NCBI RefSeq assembly: GCF_009830125.1
Contig: NZ_WUPT01000001.1
Location: forward strand, 1,736,001-1,800,000
DNA from: Kangsaoukella pontilimi
GTDB lineage: Bacteria; Pseudomonadota; Alphaproteobacteria; Rhodobacterales; Rhodobacteraceae
DNA: 64,000 nt
Direction: 5' to 3'
Shown here: in pieces, positions 45,700-54,593 of the stretch
Position numbering within the stretch: the stretch's first letter is position 1
How the letters are laid out: every line of letters starts with the position of its first letter
The notes under the pieces: model-generated
What the model was told of the DNA's origin: nothing
Database searches by the model: none
What the model saw: the letters and a program-made list of their open reading frames with translations, nothing else
Translations under genes and position numbers: made by a program

Positions 45700-45912
45700 A
45701 ACGGCACCTACTCGTTAACCAATCAACTTCACGACCGGGGGGTACTTGGCCGTGAGAACGCGATCAGCTTAACCCAGAGGCAAGAAATATGTCAGCAATT
45801 CGTCGAATTGCGGCTTTTTTGAGAGACGCCGTCTCCGATGCCGAAACAACACGGCCTGATTTGCGGGACTGTCACCGAAAGGGCCGGAAAATGAGGCGAG
45901 AATCGCTCGCCT

Positions 45913-47349
45913 CTACAGCCCTTTTGCACGGTAACTCGCCGCCACACGGTCGATCGCGACGATATAGGCCGCGGTTCTGAGGTCGGTGACATCGTCACGA
46001 GACCTCCACACCTCACGCATCGCCTGATAGGCGCCCCGCATCGTGTCATCGAGACCCGAACGGACCAGTTCCAGCTCGCCCGCGCCCCTGAGGTACTTCT
46101 CCTTGAAGCTCGGTGTCATGGACCACGCGTCGCCCAAATGCTCGCTCAGCCGTTCCAGCTCCTGCACGATCAGCATATGGCGCGCCTCTTCCTGACGGCG
46201 CTGCATCCGGCCGAAGCGGATATGGCTCAGGTTTTTGACCCATTCGAAATAGGACACGGTCACGCCGCCTGCGTTGGCGTACATGTCGGGGATGATCACG
46301 GTGCCCTTTTTGCGCAGAACCTCGTCCGCGCCCGCCGTAACGGGACCGTTGGCGGCCTCGATGATGAGCGGCGCCTTGATACGCTCGACATTGGACAGGT
46401 TGATGACACCTTCCAGCGCAGCGGGGATCAGAATGTCACAGTCAATTTCCAGGACACTCGCCCCGTCCTCGACATAGGCTCCGGCCGAATAGCCCTTCAC
46501 TCCGCCATGGTTCCGGATCCACTGGCTGACGGCTTCGACATCCAGACCGTCATCATCCACCAGCGCACCGTCACGCTCGATGATCCCAACTATCTTCGCG
46601 CCGTCCTCTTCGGACAGGAACTTGGCGGCGTGGTAGCCCACATTCCCGAGGCCCTGAACAACGACCCTCTTGCCGTCGAGCGTGCCGGACAGCCCCGCCT
46701 CGGCCACGTCCTCGGCATGACGGAAATACTCCTGAAGCGCGTATTGCACGCCGCGCCCCGTCGCTTCGACCCGGCCCTGGATACCGCCCGCATGGGGCGG
46801 TTTGCCGGTGACGCAGGCCCGCGCATTGATATCGGTGGTGTTCATCCGGGCGTATTGGTCTGCGATCCACGCCATCTCGCGCTCGCCCGTGCCCATGTCG
46901 GGCGCGGGCACGTTCTGCGCGGGGTCGATCAGATCGCGTTTGGCCAGTTCATAGGCGAAGCGCCTCGTGATCCGCTCGAGCTCGTCTTCCTCGTATTCGC
47001 GCGGATCGATACACAGCCCGCCTTTCGAGCCGCCAAAGGGCGTTTCCACGAGGGCGCATTTGTAGGTCATCAGCGCCGCCAGCGCCTCAACCTCGTCCTG
47101 ACTGACACCGAGCGAATAGCGGATACCGCCCTTCACGGGTTCCATATGCTCGGAATGGACCGAGCGATACCCGGTGAAGGTCTGGATTTTGCCCCGCAGC
47201 TTCACCCCGAAGCGCACGGTGTAGGTCGAGTTGCAGACGCGGATCTTCTCTTCCAGACCCGGCGACAGGTCCATCAGCGCTGCCGCGCGGTTGAACATAA
47301 GATCGACGCTCTCGCGAAACGTCGGTTCATTCGTGGCGCGCATGTCCAT
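45913..47349 (-). CDS. glutamate dehydrogenase (Glu/Leu/Phe/Val dehydrogenase family)
   Basis: A 478-residue cytoplasmic dehydrogenase from the ATG at 47349, preceded by GGGAGGAC. The substrate lysine region is MTYKCALVETPFGGSKGGLC, followed by NVPAPDMGTGEREMAW and TGKPPHAGG. The dinucleotide motif is VVQGLGNVGYHAAKFL. The size is that of hexameric glutamate dehydrogenases (about 450) plus a short C-terminal extension after AGELELVR. Coenzyme preference cannot be read with confidence. Confidence 0.92.
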   Translation of the reverse strand: MDMRATNEPTFRESVDLMFNRAAALMDLSPGLEEKIRVCNSTYTVRFGVKLRGKIQTFTGYRSVHSEHMEPVKGGIRYSLGVSQDEVEALAALMTYKCALVETPFGGSKGGLCIDPREYEEDELERITRRFAYELAKRDLIDPAQNVPAPDMGTGEREMAWIADQYARMNTTDINARACVTGKPPHAGGIQGRVEATGRGVQYALQEYFRHAEDVAEAGLSGTLDGKRVVVQGLGNVGYHAAKFLSEEDGAKIVGIIERDGALVDDDGLDVEAVSQWIRNHGGVKGYSAGAYVEDGASVLEIDCDILIPAALEGVINLSNVERIKAPLIIEAANGPVTAGADEVLRKKGTVIIPDMYANAGGVTVSYFEWVKNLSHIRFGRMQRRQEEARHMLIVQELERLSEHLGDAWSMTPSFKEKYLRGAGELELVRSGLDDTMRGAYQAMREVWRSRDDVTDLRTAAYIVAIDRVAASYRAKGL

Positions 47350-47499
47350 CACCAAGTCCTCCCTGAATGTTCTTTCGCGGCCCGTTCACAAACCGCACAA
47401 TTTTCAGGCAGCGTAACAAACTGACCGTCGATTGAAAGTGTCGAGACTCTTGCCAAGGATTCCACCCAGCCAGTAGCTTCTGAGGAAAGAGACAATGGC

Positions 47500-47751
47500 A
47501 TGGGCAACGGCACACGAAGCATCCTGTCTTGGGGACTGATCGCCACCGGCAGTCTGGCCGCCCTCTTCGGCGTCTGGGCCATCGCAACCTATGTCATCGG
47601 CGTCATCCGAGTTCTGGACGCACCGGACCGGTCGTGGATTTTTTGGGGGCTTGCGATCATGATGATCGGGATCATCGCACTCGCCGCCGGTATCCCCGCG
47701 CTTGTGGCCGGGCTGCGGATGCGACAAGGCGGTCAGTCGCGGGACAGGTGA
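47500..47751 (+). CDS. small two-segment membrane protein
   Basis: An 83-residue protein with membrane segments GLIATGSLAALFGVWAIATY and LAIMMIGIIALAAGIPALVA. A conserved-looking link (RVLDAPDRSWIF) joins them, and the tail is basic. GAGGAAAGAG precedes the ATG. It diverges from glutamate dehydrogenase and overlaps the next minus-strand gene by 19 bases at the 3' end. Function unknown. Confidence 0.65.
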   Translation: MGNGTRSILSWGLIATGSLAALFGVWAIATYVIGVIRVLDAPDRSWIFWGLAIMMIGIIALAAGIPALVAGLRMRQGGQSRDR

Positions 47752-48230
47752 CCGTCCCGTTCGAGGATGAGCGCCGTCAGGATCTCGGCCATGGCTTTGG
47801 ACTGCCCGCCCGACACGACTCCGCCGATACCCAGAAAGGTGCCGGCCCGCCACCAGAGACCTGGCGCCCAGCCCCGTGGCCCCGGCGTCTTGAGCCGGAC
47901 AAGGAAGCCTTGCGAAGGCTTGAACGCGAAGGCGCCGCGTTCGACACCTTCGACATCCTCGATGCGGGCCAGAACCGCGCCGGCGTCGGTCCGAAGCTCG
48001 GTCTTGGTCAGTTCGATCACAGCGCTCGTTGCCCGGCGCATGGCATCCGCGCCCCAGAGCGCAAGCACGCCGCAGATCAGAAAGACGCCTTGCCAGACCA
48101 CCGCGCCCACGGCAGCAAACGCCGTCCAGATCAGCAGAAGCCCAAGGCAAACCAGCATCCCGATCCCAGCCCAGCGGCGCGGCTCGGAGGCGGGTAGAAC
48201 CGCCAGTATCCTGTCGTCGCTCTCGGTCAT
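47733..48230 (-). CDS. membrane protein co-transcribed with a TetR regulator
   Basis: A 165-residue protein with two N-terminal membrane segments (WAGIGMLVCLGLLLIWTAFA and VVWQGVFLICGVLALWGADA). A cytoplasmic or periplasmic beta-rich domain follows, ending LERDGHLSRD. The start overlaps the stop of the TetR gene (ATGA), so both are on one transcript. No family recognised. A PH-like or bPH-type fold after two helices is a possible reading. Confidence 0.65.
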   Translation of the reverse strand: MTESDDRILAVLPASEPRRWAGIGMLVCLGLLLIWTAFAAVGAVVWQGVFLICGVLALWGADAMRRATSAVIELTKTELRTDAGAVLARIEDVEGVERGAFAFKPSQGFLVRLKTPGPRGWAPGLWWRAGTFLGIGGVVSGGQSKAMAEILTALILERDGHLSRD

Positions 48231-48814
48231 GCCTTTACCATCCGTCGCGCAAGCCTGACGTAAATCCGCTCAATTCGGTCCGGCGTCAATCGCCCATCGG
48301 GCCGGTACCAGACATGGACACCAGCCAGCATCGCGATCATCGCCATGGCCGTGACGCGGGCATCGGGCATCCGGAAGCTGCCATCCTCATGCCCTGCTAT
48401 CAGGATTTGCTCCAGCTCGGCTTCATACCGGCGGCGCAGCCCCTCGATCACCGCGAAGTTCTCGGGCGTCAGGTTGCGGAGCTCCATATAGGCCAGAAAC
48501 ACCGCGTCGGGCCGGTTCAGGTGATAACCAAGGTGGAACCGGACAAACGCCTCCAGCCGGTCGGCGGGCGCTCCCGCTTCGGGAATGTCCGCCCAGGCCG
48601 CGAGCAGGTCCTCCAGGTGGCCCCTCATCAGCTCGAAGAGCAGCGTTTGCTTGTCGGGCGTGTAGAGGTACAGCGCTCCGGCCTGCACACCGACCTCGGC
48701 CGCGATTTCGCGCATCGACACCGCCGCATACCCCGACCGCGCAAACAGCTTCAGCGCCGCCTCGCGGATCGCCGGACCGGTGATTTCAGCATGAGAGCCT
48801 GCCTTGCGCGCCAT
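48227..48814 (-). CDS. TetR-family transcription regulator
   Basis: A 195-residue repressor. The N-terminal helix-turn-helix is clear: IREAALKLFARSGYAAVSMR, then IAAEVGVQAGALYLYTPDKQ. The ligand-binding domain follows without recognisable specificity. An imperfect palindrome 15 bases upstream of its start (48829-48842) is a likely autoregulatory operator. The gene is followed by the membrane protein gene and diverges from the lipoprotein gene upstream. Confidence 0.9.
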   Translation of the reverse strand: MARKAGSHAEITGPAIREAALKLFARSGYAAVSMREIAAEVGVQAGALYLYTPDKQTLLFELMRGHLEDLLAAWADIPEAGAPADRLEAFVRFHLGYHLNRPDAVFLAYMELRNLTPENFAVIEGLRRRYEAELEQILIAGHEDGSFRMPDARVTAMAMIAMLAGVHVWYRPDGRLTPDRIERIYVRLARRMVKA

Positions 48815-48828
48815 AATCCGCTGATATC

Positions 48829-48842
48829 TGAACGCACGTTCA
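48829..48842. promoter_or_regulatory. putative TetR operator
   Basis: The sequence TGAACG-CA-CGTTCA has two perfect 6-base arms with a 2-base centre. It is 15 bases upstream of the TetR start and about 55 bases upstream of the divergent lipoprotein gene. AT-rich flanks (ATATC before, TATTAAAG after) look like promoter elements. It is typical of TetR autoregulation, but no experiment supports it here. Confidence 0.6.
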
Positions 48843-48897
48843 TATTAAAGACCTCTCGGGCGCTTGCTCCGGACGGGCGGCATGGCATAACTGGCCC

Positions 48898-49179
48898 ATG
48901 CTTCGCGCCTCCGCCCTTGTCCTGAGCCTTACAGCGCTGGCCGCCTGCTCCGGCTGGCCCGACGTGCCGCAGGTCGAGGGGGCCGCCGAGCGCACCGCCT
49001 GGCCGACACTCCTGCCGCTCGATCAGGTGGCGGGCGCGCAGGTCGTGGACGACCCCGACGCGCTGCGTGAAACGCTTCTTGTGCGGGCCTTGGCGCTGCG
49101 GGGACGGGCGGCGATCCTGCGCGGCACCGTCCGCGACGAGGACGACATGGAAGCCCTCCGCCAAAGGCTTGCGCGCTAA
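48898..49179 (+). CDS. small predicted lipoprotein
   Basis: A 93-residue protein with a signal and lipobox (LVLSLTALAACSGWPDVPQ), so it should be anchored in the outer or inner membrane by the cysteine at position 17. The remainder is a short acidic and Arg-rich domain (VVDDPDALRETLLVRALALR). It diverges from the TetR gene and is about 60 bases before hom, probably on its own promoter. No family recognised. Confidence 0.7.
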   Translation: MLRASALVLSLTALAACSGWPDVPQVEGAAERTAWPTLLPLDQVAGAQVVDDPDALRETLLVRALALRGRAAILRGTVRDEDDMEALRQRLAR

Positions 49180-49241
49180 CGCCGTTGCAGGCCGGGGGCG
49201 AAGCCGCTAACACCCTGCCCGAACCGTCAAGGAGCCCGCAA

Positions 49242-50528
49242 ATGTCTGAACCGCTTCGCCTTGGGATCGCCGGGCTCGGCACCGTCGGAATTGGTGTCGT
49301 CAAGATCGTGCAATCGATGCCCGAGATGCTGGCCGAGCGCACGGGCCGGACCATCGAGATCACGGCGGTCTCGGCCCGGTCGCGGGACAAGGACCGGGGC
49401 GCGGACCTGTCAGGGTACGCATGGGAAGACGATCCAGTGGCCCTCGCCAAACGGGATGATATCGACGTGTTCGTCGAACTCATGGGCGGCGACGAAGGCC
49501 CGGCAAAGAACGCGGTCGAGGCGGCGATCGCCGCCGGCAAGGACGTGGTGACCGCGAACAAGGCGCTTCTGGCCGTTCATGGACAGGCGCTGGCCGAAGC
49601 GGCCGAGGCCGCGGGGCTACGCCTTCGCTTCGAGGCGGCGGTCGCAGGCGGCATCCCCGTCATCAAGGCGCTGACCGAAGGTCTGGCGGGCAACCGGATC
49701 AAGCGCGTCATGGGCGTGATGAACGGCACCTGCAACTATATCCTGACCCGGATGCAGGACGCGGGCCTCGACTATCAGACCGTGTTCTCCGAAGCCGAGG
49801 CGCTTGGCTATCTCGAAGCCGACCCGACCCTTGATGTGGGCGGGATCGACGCGGGGCATAAGCTGGCCATCCTCGCCTCCATCGCCTTCGGGACGCAGGT
49901 GGATTTCCCGGCGATGCAGATCGAGGGGATCGAGCGCGTATCCATCGAGGATATCGAACTGGCCGCCGAGATGGGCTACCGCGTCAAGCTTCTGGGCGTG
50001 GCGCAGATGACCGGACGCGGGCTTGAGACGCGGATGTCTCCCTGCCTCGTGCCCATGGCCTCGCCCCTGGGTCAGCTCGAAGGCGCAACCAACATGGTCG
50101 TTCTCGAAGGCGACAGCGTTGGCCAGATCGTGATCCGCGGCGCGGGCGCGGGCGAAGGACCGACCGCCAGCGCGGTGATGAGCGATATCGCGGACATCGC
50201 ACGCGGCTTCCGCCTTCCGACCTTCGGCGCCCCCGCCTCGGCCCTGACCCGTGCACGGGCGGCAACCTCTACCGCGCCGGCGCCCTTCTATCTTCGCATG
50301 GCGCTTGCCGACAAACCCGGCTCGCTCGCCAAGATCGCGACGGTTCTGGGCAATGCGGGCATCTCGATCGACCGGATGCGCCAGCTTTCCCATACGGACC
50401 CGAGCGCCCCGGTGGTGATCGTCACGCACAAGACACCGCGTCAGGCACTGGACGAGGCTATCGCCGCGATGGACGGGACCGGCGTTTTGACCGCGGCGCC
50501 GGTTGCGCTTAGAATCGAGGAAGTCTGA
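49242..50528 (+). CDS. hom: homoserine dehydrogenase
   Basis: A 428-residue enzyme reducing aspartate semialdehyde to homoserine for threonine and methionine. NAD(P) site GIAGLGTVGIGVVKIV, catalytic region AGGIPVIKALTEGLAGNRIK with GVMNGTCNYILTRM, and a C-terminal ACT domain (about 350-428) starting YLRMALADKPGSLAKIATVL. The ATG at 49242 has AAGGAGC upstream. The ACT domain suggests feedback by an amino acid. Confidence 0.95.
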   Translation: MSEPLRLGIAGLGTVGIGVVKIVQSMPEMLAERTGRTIEITAVSARSRDKDRGADLSGYAWEDDPVALAKRDDIDVFVELMGGDEGPAKNAVEAAIAAGKDVVTANKALLAVHGQALAEAAEAAGLRLRFEAAVAGGIPVIKALTEGLAGNRIKRVMGVMNGTCNYILTRMQDAGLDYQTVFSEAEALGYLEADPTLDVGGIDAGHKLAILASIAFGTQVDFPAMQIEGIERVSIEDIELAAEMGYRVKLLGVAQMTGRGLETRMSPCLVPMASPLGQLEGATNMVVLEGDSVGQIVIRGAGAGEGPTASAVMSDIADIARGFRLPTFGAPASALTRARAATSTAPAPFYLRMALADKPGSLAKIATVLGNAGISIDRMRQLSHTDPSAPVVIVTHKTPRQALDEAIAAMDGTGVLTAAPVALRIEEV

Positions 50529-50541
50529 CGGCGGTGGCGGT

Positions 50542-51111
50542 TCAGAAGATGAACCGCCAGATGCCCGAACTCATCAGCTCCGCTGCCGCCAGAAGCGCAG
50601 CAAAGGCCTTGAAGGCAAGGCTTCTATATTGCCGCCAGATCCAGGCGAGACAGCCGAACGAGATCATCAACGCGACAGGCCCGACGATATCGGCGTGTGC
50701 GCGGCTGTCCCAATAGCTGACCGGGCTTTCAAAAACCCACGAACTGAGCGGCCAGAAATGCTGCCGCGCGTCATGGGTGTGGAGCGGAAAGTCGAACGCC
50801 AGGTGCAGGAGCGCCGCACCGGTGAAGGCGATGAAAACCGGGCTTTTCCGCCAGAGCGCCAGCAATAGCCCCGCGCCCCATAGCACGAACGAATTATCGA
50901 CGGCAAAAACCGCCTGCCATGCGTCGGAATAGTAGAGCTGCCGGAACACCGTCTCGGCCGGGATGCCCATGCCCCAGATCGACACCGACACCATCAGGTA
51001 AAGCGACAGGTCCGGCGCCAGCGCACCCAGAACCGCCGCCGTGGTCACCCGCGCCTGACCGGGCCGGCCCATCGCCGCCGCGCCGATCAAAAGATGCGCC
51101 GGGGTATTCAC
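50542..51111 (-). CDS. predicted membrane protein (YdjM-like)
   Basis: A 189-residue protein with a start typical of the membrane-bound hydrolase-like family (MNTPAHLLIGAAAMGR, ALAPDLSLYLMVSVSI). The His/Asp pattern LHLAFDFPLHTHDARQHFWP lies between membrane segments. The conserved acidic and histidine positions suggest a metal site facing the membrane. It converges on hom with a 13-base gap and precedes the PopZ-like gene's 3' end by six bases in the opposite reading order. Activity is unknown. Confidence 0.6.
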   Translation of the reverse strand: MNTPAHLLIGAAAMGRPGQARVTTAAVLGALAPDLSLYLMVSVSIWGMGIPAETVFRQLYYSDAWQAVFAVDNSFVLWGAGLLLALWRKSPVFIAFTGAALLHLAFDFPLHTHDARQHFWPLSSWVFESPVSYWDSRAHADIVGPVALMISFGCLAWIWRQYRSLAFKAFAALLAAAELMSSGIWRFIF

Positions 51112-51117
51112 CTGAAG

Positions 51118-52227
51118 TTATTCGAGATCGCGAACCGACAGCGCGCGGTTGATTTCCTGCCGGACCAGCTTGCGGACATTGCGTGTGATGCGCTCGCCCA
51201 ACTCGCCCTGCAGTTCGTCGCGGATCATGCGAGAGATCAAAGGACGAAGCTGTTCTTCCGAAAGTGGCGCCGCAGCCGGCAAATCATCCAGCGCCTGAGC
51301 GCGATCCTCGCGGCTTTGCGCCTCCGGAGCCTCTTCCGGCCCTTCCTCGGGCGCGAGGGCAACCTCGGCTTCAAGCTCTTCGACCATGGCTTCGGCTTCG
51401 ACATGATCGGCTTCGTCGTCGAAGGCGAGGTCCATGTCGGCCTCTGCCTCGACGTCCGCCTCGGGCTCATCTTCCGCCACGGCCACGGCTTCGTCTTCCA
51501 TCGGGGCAACGGCTGGTGCAGCGCGGACAGCCTCGGCCAGCGCGGCCTCGAAGTCACGGTCTTCCTGAAGCGCCGCTTCGGCCATCTCAGCCACGACAGC
51601 GGCCACATCCCGCGCTATGGCGTCTGCAAACGGATCTTGTGCGAAGCGTTGTGCGCTCACCGGCTCGGCCGGGGCGGACGCACTCTCTGCGGATTCGGGT
51701 TCCGGAGCAGCGGCCTCGCTTTCGACGGGCGCAGCGGGTTCGGGTTCAACCGGCTGCGTATCCTCCACATCGACGCCTTCATGCCGGAAAGACGCTTCAG
51801 CAGTCGCAGCTTCGTCGCCTTCATCTTCGGCCTCGCCCTCATTCGCAGGGCCGGTTTCGATCAACGCAATCTCGCTCAAGCGCAGCGGGCGACGCTGTTC
51901 CTGCTCGGTCAGCGGCCGCGAAGGACGAAACACAATGCGGTCGGGCTGATGAACCGTCTGATCCTCTGACCCGTCCGGCTCCCACTCGCTTTCCTGATGA
52001 TCGACGGCGGCCTCAAGCTCCGCAATGCGCTCTTCCAGCGTCTTCGACGAAGGCGCGGCCTCGGCCCGTGGCGGAGCCGTCTGGACACGCAAGTCCTTGG
52101 TCAGCACAAGAGCCCCCGGCCCGTCGGGCAGGCGGCTTCGCTGATTGCGCGGCAACTCGCTCGATACCAAGCGCCTGACCGAGGAAAGCATATCCTCGAC
52201 GTTCTGACCCGAAACGGATTTCGACAT
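51118..52227 (-). CDS. PopZ-like polar organising protein (candidate)
   Basis: A 369-residue protein from the ATG at 52227 with three parts. They are a short N-terminal helical part (VEDMLSSVRRLVSSEL, then LEERIAELEAAVDHQ), a long acidic Glu/Ala/Pro-rich disordered linker (about 100-310), and a C-terminal helical block LRPLISRMIRDELQGELGER followed by ITRNVRKLVRQEINRAL. This plan and the last motif resemble PopZ (DUF2497), whose C-terminus has LRPMLKEWLDxxLPxIVExLV. Gene order supports it, since pcm-tolC-popZ is the order I know from other alphaproteobacteria. The linker is much longer than in Caulobacter (177 residues). I see no valS after it in the window. Confidence 0.65.
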   Translation of the reverse strand: MSKSVSGQNVEDMLSSVRRLVSSELPRNQRSRLPDGPGALVLTKDLRVQTAPPRAEAAPSSKTLEERIAELEAAVDHQESEWEPDGSEDQTVHQPDRIVFRPSRPLTEQEQRRPLRLSEIALIETGPANEGEAEDEGDEAATAEASFRHEGVDVEDTQPVEPEPAAPVESEAAAPEPESAESASAPAEPVSAQRFAQDPFADAIARDVAAVVAEMAEAALQEDRDFEAALAEAVRAAPAVAPMEDEAVAVAEDEPEADVEAEADMDLAFDDEADHVEAEAMVEELEAEVALAPEEGPEEAPEAQSREDRAQALDDLPAAAPLSEEQLRPLISRMIRDELQGELGERITRNVRKLVRQEINRALSVRDLE

Positions 52228-52296
52228 GCTTCTACGACTCCTGCCCCCGGCCGAAAGCGTACCCCCGACCCCGCAGCGACACAACAGGGTGCCGGT

Positions 52297-53661
52297 CTAC
52301 TCTTTGCCGAGTGCGCGCATTACGCGGTCCAGACGCTGACCCTGCTTGCTGGGTGTGCTGAACGGCGCGTCCTTGACCGAATTGTAATAGGCTGCCGGAT
52401 CGTAGATCGGCACGTTCAGCCCAAGATTGGTCGCGGTCAGACGCCCGGTCGCATCCAGAATCTGATAGGCGGCGAGGATACGATCCACCTCGGACGAGAC
52501 GAGATTCGTCCGCGCGTCCAGAAGCTCCTGCTCCTGGTCCAAGACTTCGAGTGTCGTGCGCGCGCCAAGCTGAAGCTCTTCCCGCACGCCTTCCAAGGCC
52601 AGTTCCGCCGCCCGCACCTGGCGCTGCGACGCGTCGATCGAGGCCACCGCGACCGCAAGGTTGGCATAAGCGTTGCCGACCTGCTGATCGACAAGAAGAC
52701 CGGTCGTATAAAGCTGCGCCCGGACCTGATCACGCTGCGCCTGCGCCCTGCGCTCGCGCGACGAGACGGCACCGCCCTGATAGATCGGTCCGCCAAGCGT
52801 AAGGCCCAGCCGGGTCTGGTCGTCGCCCTCGTCATTGATCGAGAGACCGCCCGACGCGGTCAGCGACGGACGCCGTCCGAGCTTGGCCTGCTCGACAATC
52901 AACTCGGTCGCCCGCACCTGATGCTGAACCTGCCGGATCTGGGGGTTCTCTTTCCGGGCGATATCCCGCGCGGCACCTTCCGAGCCCGGAACGGCCGGCG
53001 CGCGCGCGGCGGCAAGGCTGCCCGGATAATCACCGACGATGGCTTTGTACTGCTCTTGCGCGCGCGCCAGACCGCCCTGCTCGGCAGCGAGGCCCGACCG
53101 TGCGGCGGCAAGACGCGCTTCGGCCAGCGACACGTCGGTGCGCGTCACCTCGCCCACCTCGAACCTGTCGCGTGTGGCGCGAAGCTGCTCTGTCAGGAGC
53201 CGCACGTTATTCTCGCGAAGCCCGACAAACGCCTCTGACCGACGTACGGCCAGATAGGCCGTGACCGCGTTCAAGAGAACGGTGTTCTCCACGTCGACCA
53301 GTGCCTGACGCGTGGCCAGTACGGTTTCCTTGGCCGCGTCGATCCCAAGCTGGGACCGACCGAAATCGTAAAGCAGCATGTCGGCATTCAGGCCGAGCGA
53401 CCCGGTCAGCTCATCCCCTATCGTGGGGTTCGTGTAGTTCACCGACCCGGCCCATGTGATCGCCGGACGCAGCGCGGCGACCGCCTGCGCGACATCTTCA
53501 TCCGCTGCACGAAGAACGGCACGGTTCTGCTCGATCAGACCGCTGTTGCGATAGGTCTTTGTCAGCGCGTCCGCCAGCGTCTCCGCCACGGCGGCCCCTG
53601 CGCCCCCAAAAGACAGTGCCGCGACGCAGGCCAGTGCCGTCCAACCGAATTTTCGTCCCAT
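52297..53661 (-). CDS. tolC: TolC-family outer-membrane efflux channel
   Basis: A 454-residue protein with a signal peptide (WTALACVAALSFGGAGAAVAE). Two TolC repeats of long helices and short strands follow: ETLADALTKTYRNSGLIEQN and GLRENNVRLLTEQLRATRDR in the first, QLYTTGLLVDQQVGNAYANL in the second. The family ending ATGRLTATNLGLNVPIYDPA is present. It should form the trimeric channel used by efflux pumps and possibly by type I secretion. It is 23 bases from pcm on the same strand. Confidence 0.92.
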   Translation of the reverse strand: MGRKFGWTALACVAALSFGGAGAAVAETLADALTKTYRNSGLIEQNRAVLRAADEDVAQAVAALRPAITWAGSVNYTNPTIGDELTGSLGLNADMLLYDFGRSQLGIDAAKETVLATRQALVDVENTVLLNAVTAYLAVRRSEAFVGLRENNVRLLTEQLRATRDRFEVGEVTRTDVSLAEARLAAARSGLAAEQGGLARAQEQYKAIVGDYPGSLAAARAPAVPGSEGAARDIARKENPQIRQVQHQVRATELIVEQAKLGRRPSLTASGGLSINDEGDDQTRLGLTLGGPIYQGGAVSSRERRAQAQRDQVRAQLYTTGLLVDQQVGNAYANLAVAVASIDASQRQVRAAELALEGVREELQLGARTTLEVLDQEQELLDARTNLVSSEVDRILAAYQILDATGRLTATNLGLNVPIYDPAAYYNSVKDAPFSTPSKQGQRLDRVMRALGKE

Positions 53662-53684
53662 TGATCCCGTTCCCTAGACAGGCG

Positions 53685-54338
53685 TCAGAATACGAAATCC
53701 CGCGCGCGTACAAATCCTTCCAGAACCGGGGCTTCCGCGTTGAACGCGTAGCGCCAGCTGATGGCACCGTCGATATGGTGCCCAACGCGCACCGTTCCCA
53801 GATGCCCGTCGTTGAAAATCGCGACCACGCGGCCGCCGTCTTTCAATTGTTGCAATATGGTCTCTGGCACCTCTTCAACGCCGCCTTCGACCATGATCAC
53901 GTCATATGGCCCGTGCTTGGCAGCCCCTTCGGAAAGAGACCCCTCGATCACGGCGACATTATCGGCCCCGGTCTCGCCCAGAACGCGCTCGGCCTCCGAG
54001 GCGAGGCTGCCGTCCTCTTCGACTGCGATGACCGCCTCGGCAAGCCGCGCCATGACGGCGGACGAATAGCCAAGCCCGCAGCCGATATCGAGCACCAGAT
54101 CGTCCGGTTCGATATCCGCAGTTTCGAGCATCTTCGCGAAAACACGCGGATCAAGCACCACGCGCCCGCCCGAGAGTGGCAGATGCTCGCCCACATAGGC
54201 GGTCTCTCTCAGATGATCGGGCACGAACCGCTCACGCGGAACGGTGAGCATCGCGTCGATGATCGGGAACTTCGTGACATCCGACGGCCGGACCTGCGTG
54301 TCGACCATGATGCGGCGGCGAACGGCGAAATCGCTCAT
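53685..54338 (-). CDS. pcm: protein-L-isoaspartate O-methyltransferase-family protein
   Basis: A 217-residue SAM enzyme. The N-terminal RRRIMVDTQVRPSDVTKFPI and ERFVPDHLRETAYVGEHLPL match the family. The SAM site is LVLDIGCGLGYSSAVMARLA, and DGGRVVAIFND is a later family motif. Typical members repair isoaspartyl residues. This shorter group sits upstream of tolC in many alphaproteobacteria and may have another substrate. The 5' end is about 117 bases from the divergent tRNA-Cys gene. Confidence 0.9.
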   Translation of the reverse strand: MSDFAVRRRIMVDTQVRPSDVTKFPIIDAMLTVPRERFVPDHLRETAYVGEHLPLSGGRVVLDPRVFAKMLETADIEPDDLVLDIGCGLGYSSAVMARLAEAVIAVEEDGSLASEAERVLGETGADNVAVIEGSLSEGAAKHGPYDVIMVEGGVEEVPETILQQLKDGGRVVAIFNDGHLGTVRVGHHIDGAISWRYAFNAEAPVLEGFVRARDFVF

Positions 54339-54455
54339 TAGCTAAACTCATTCGTTCAGAACTGTCTTTTCGGTTGAACCACATTCGAACAATGCGGGCA
54401 AGTGACCTGAGACGCTTGCAGCGCCGCCGCCCTTCAGCTAAGAGCACCCGGCGCC

Positions 54456-54529
54456 GGCGAGTTGGCGGAGTGGTTACGCAGCGGATTGCAAATCCGTGTA
54501 CACCGGTTCGATTCCGGTACTCGCCTCCA
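54456..54529 (+). tRNA. tRNA-Cys (anticodon GCA)
   Basis: A 74-base tRNA with acceptor GGCGAGT/ACTCGCC, encoded CCA, and anticodon arm CGGAT-TGCAAAT-CCG giving GCA. The T loop GGTTCGATTCC is intact. Confidence 0.95.
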
Positions 54530-54593
54530 GCGCTCATCCCTCAGGCGTGCATATTGCCTCTTTACAGGTCTCTCGGATGCGGAGCGTTTATAC

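Noticed and set aside
45789-45980. A 63-codon plus-strand frame before the 3' end of glutamate dehydrogenase
   Set aside because: A purine-rich sequence precedes it, but its second half overlaps the dehydrogenase gene and looks like an antisense frame. I could not support it.
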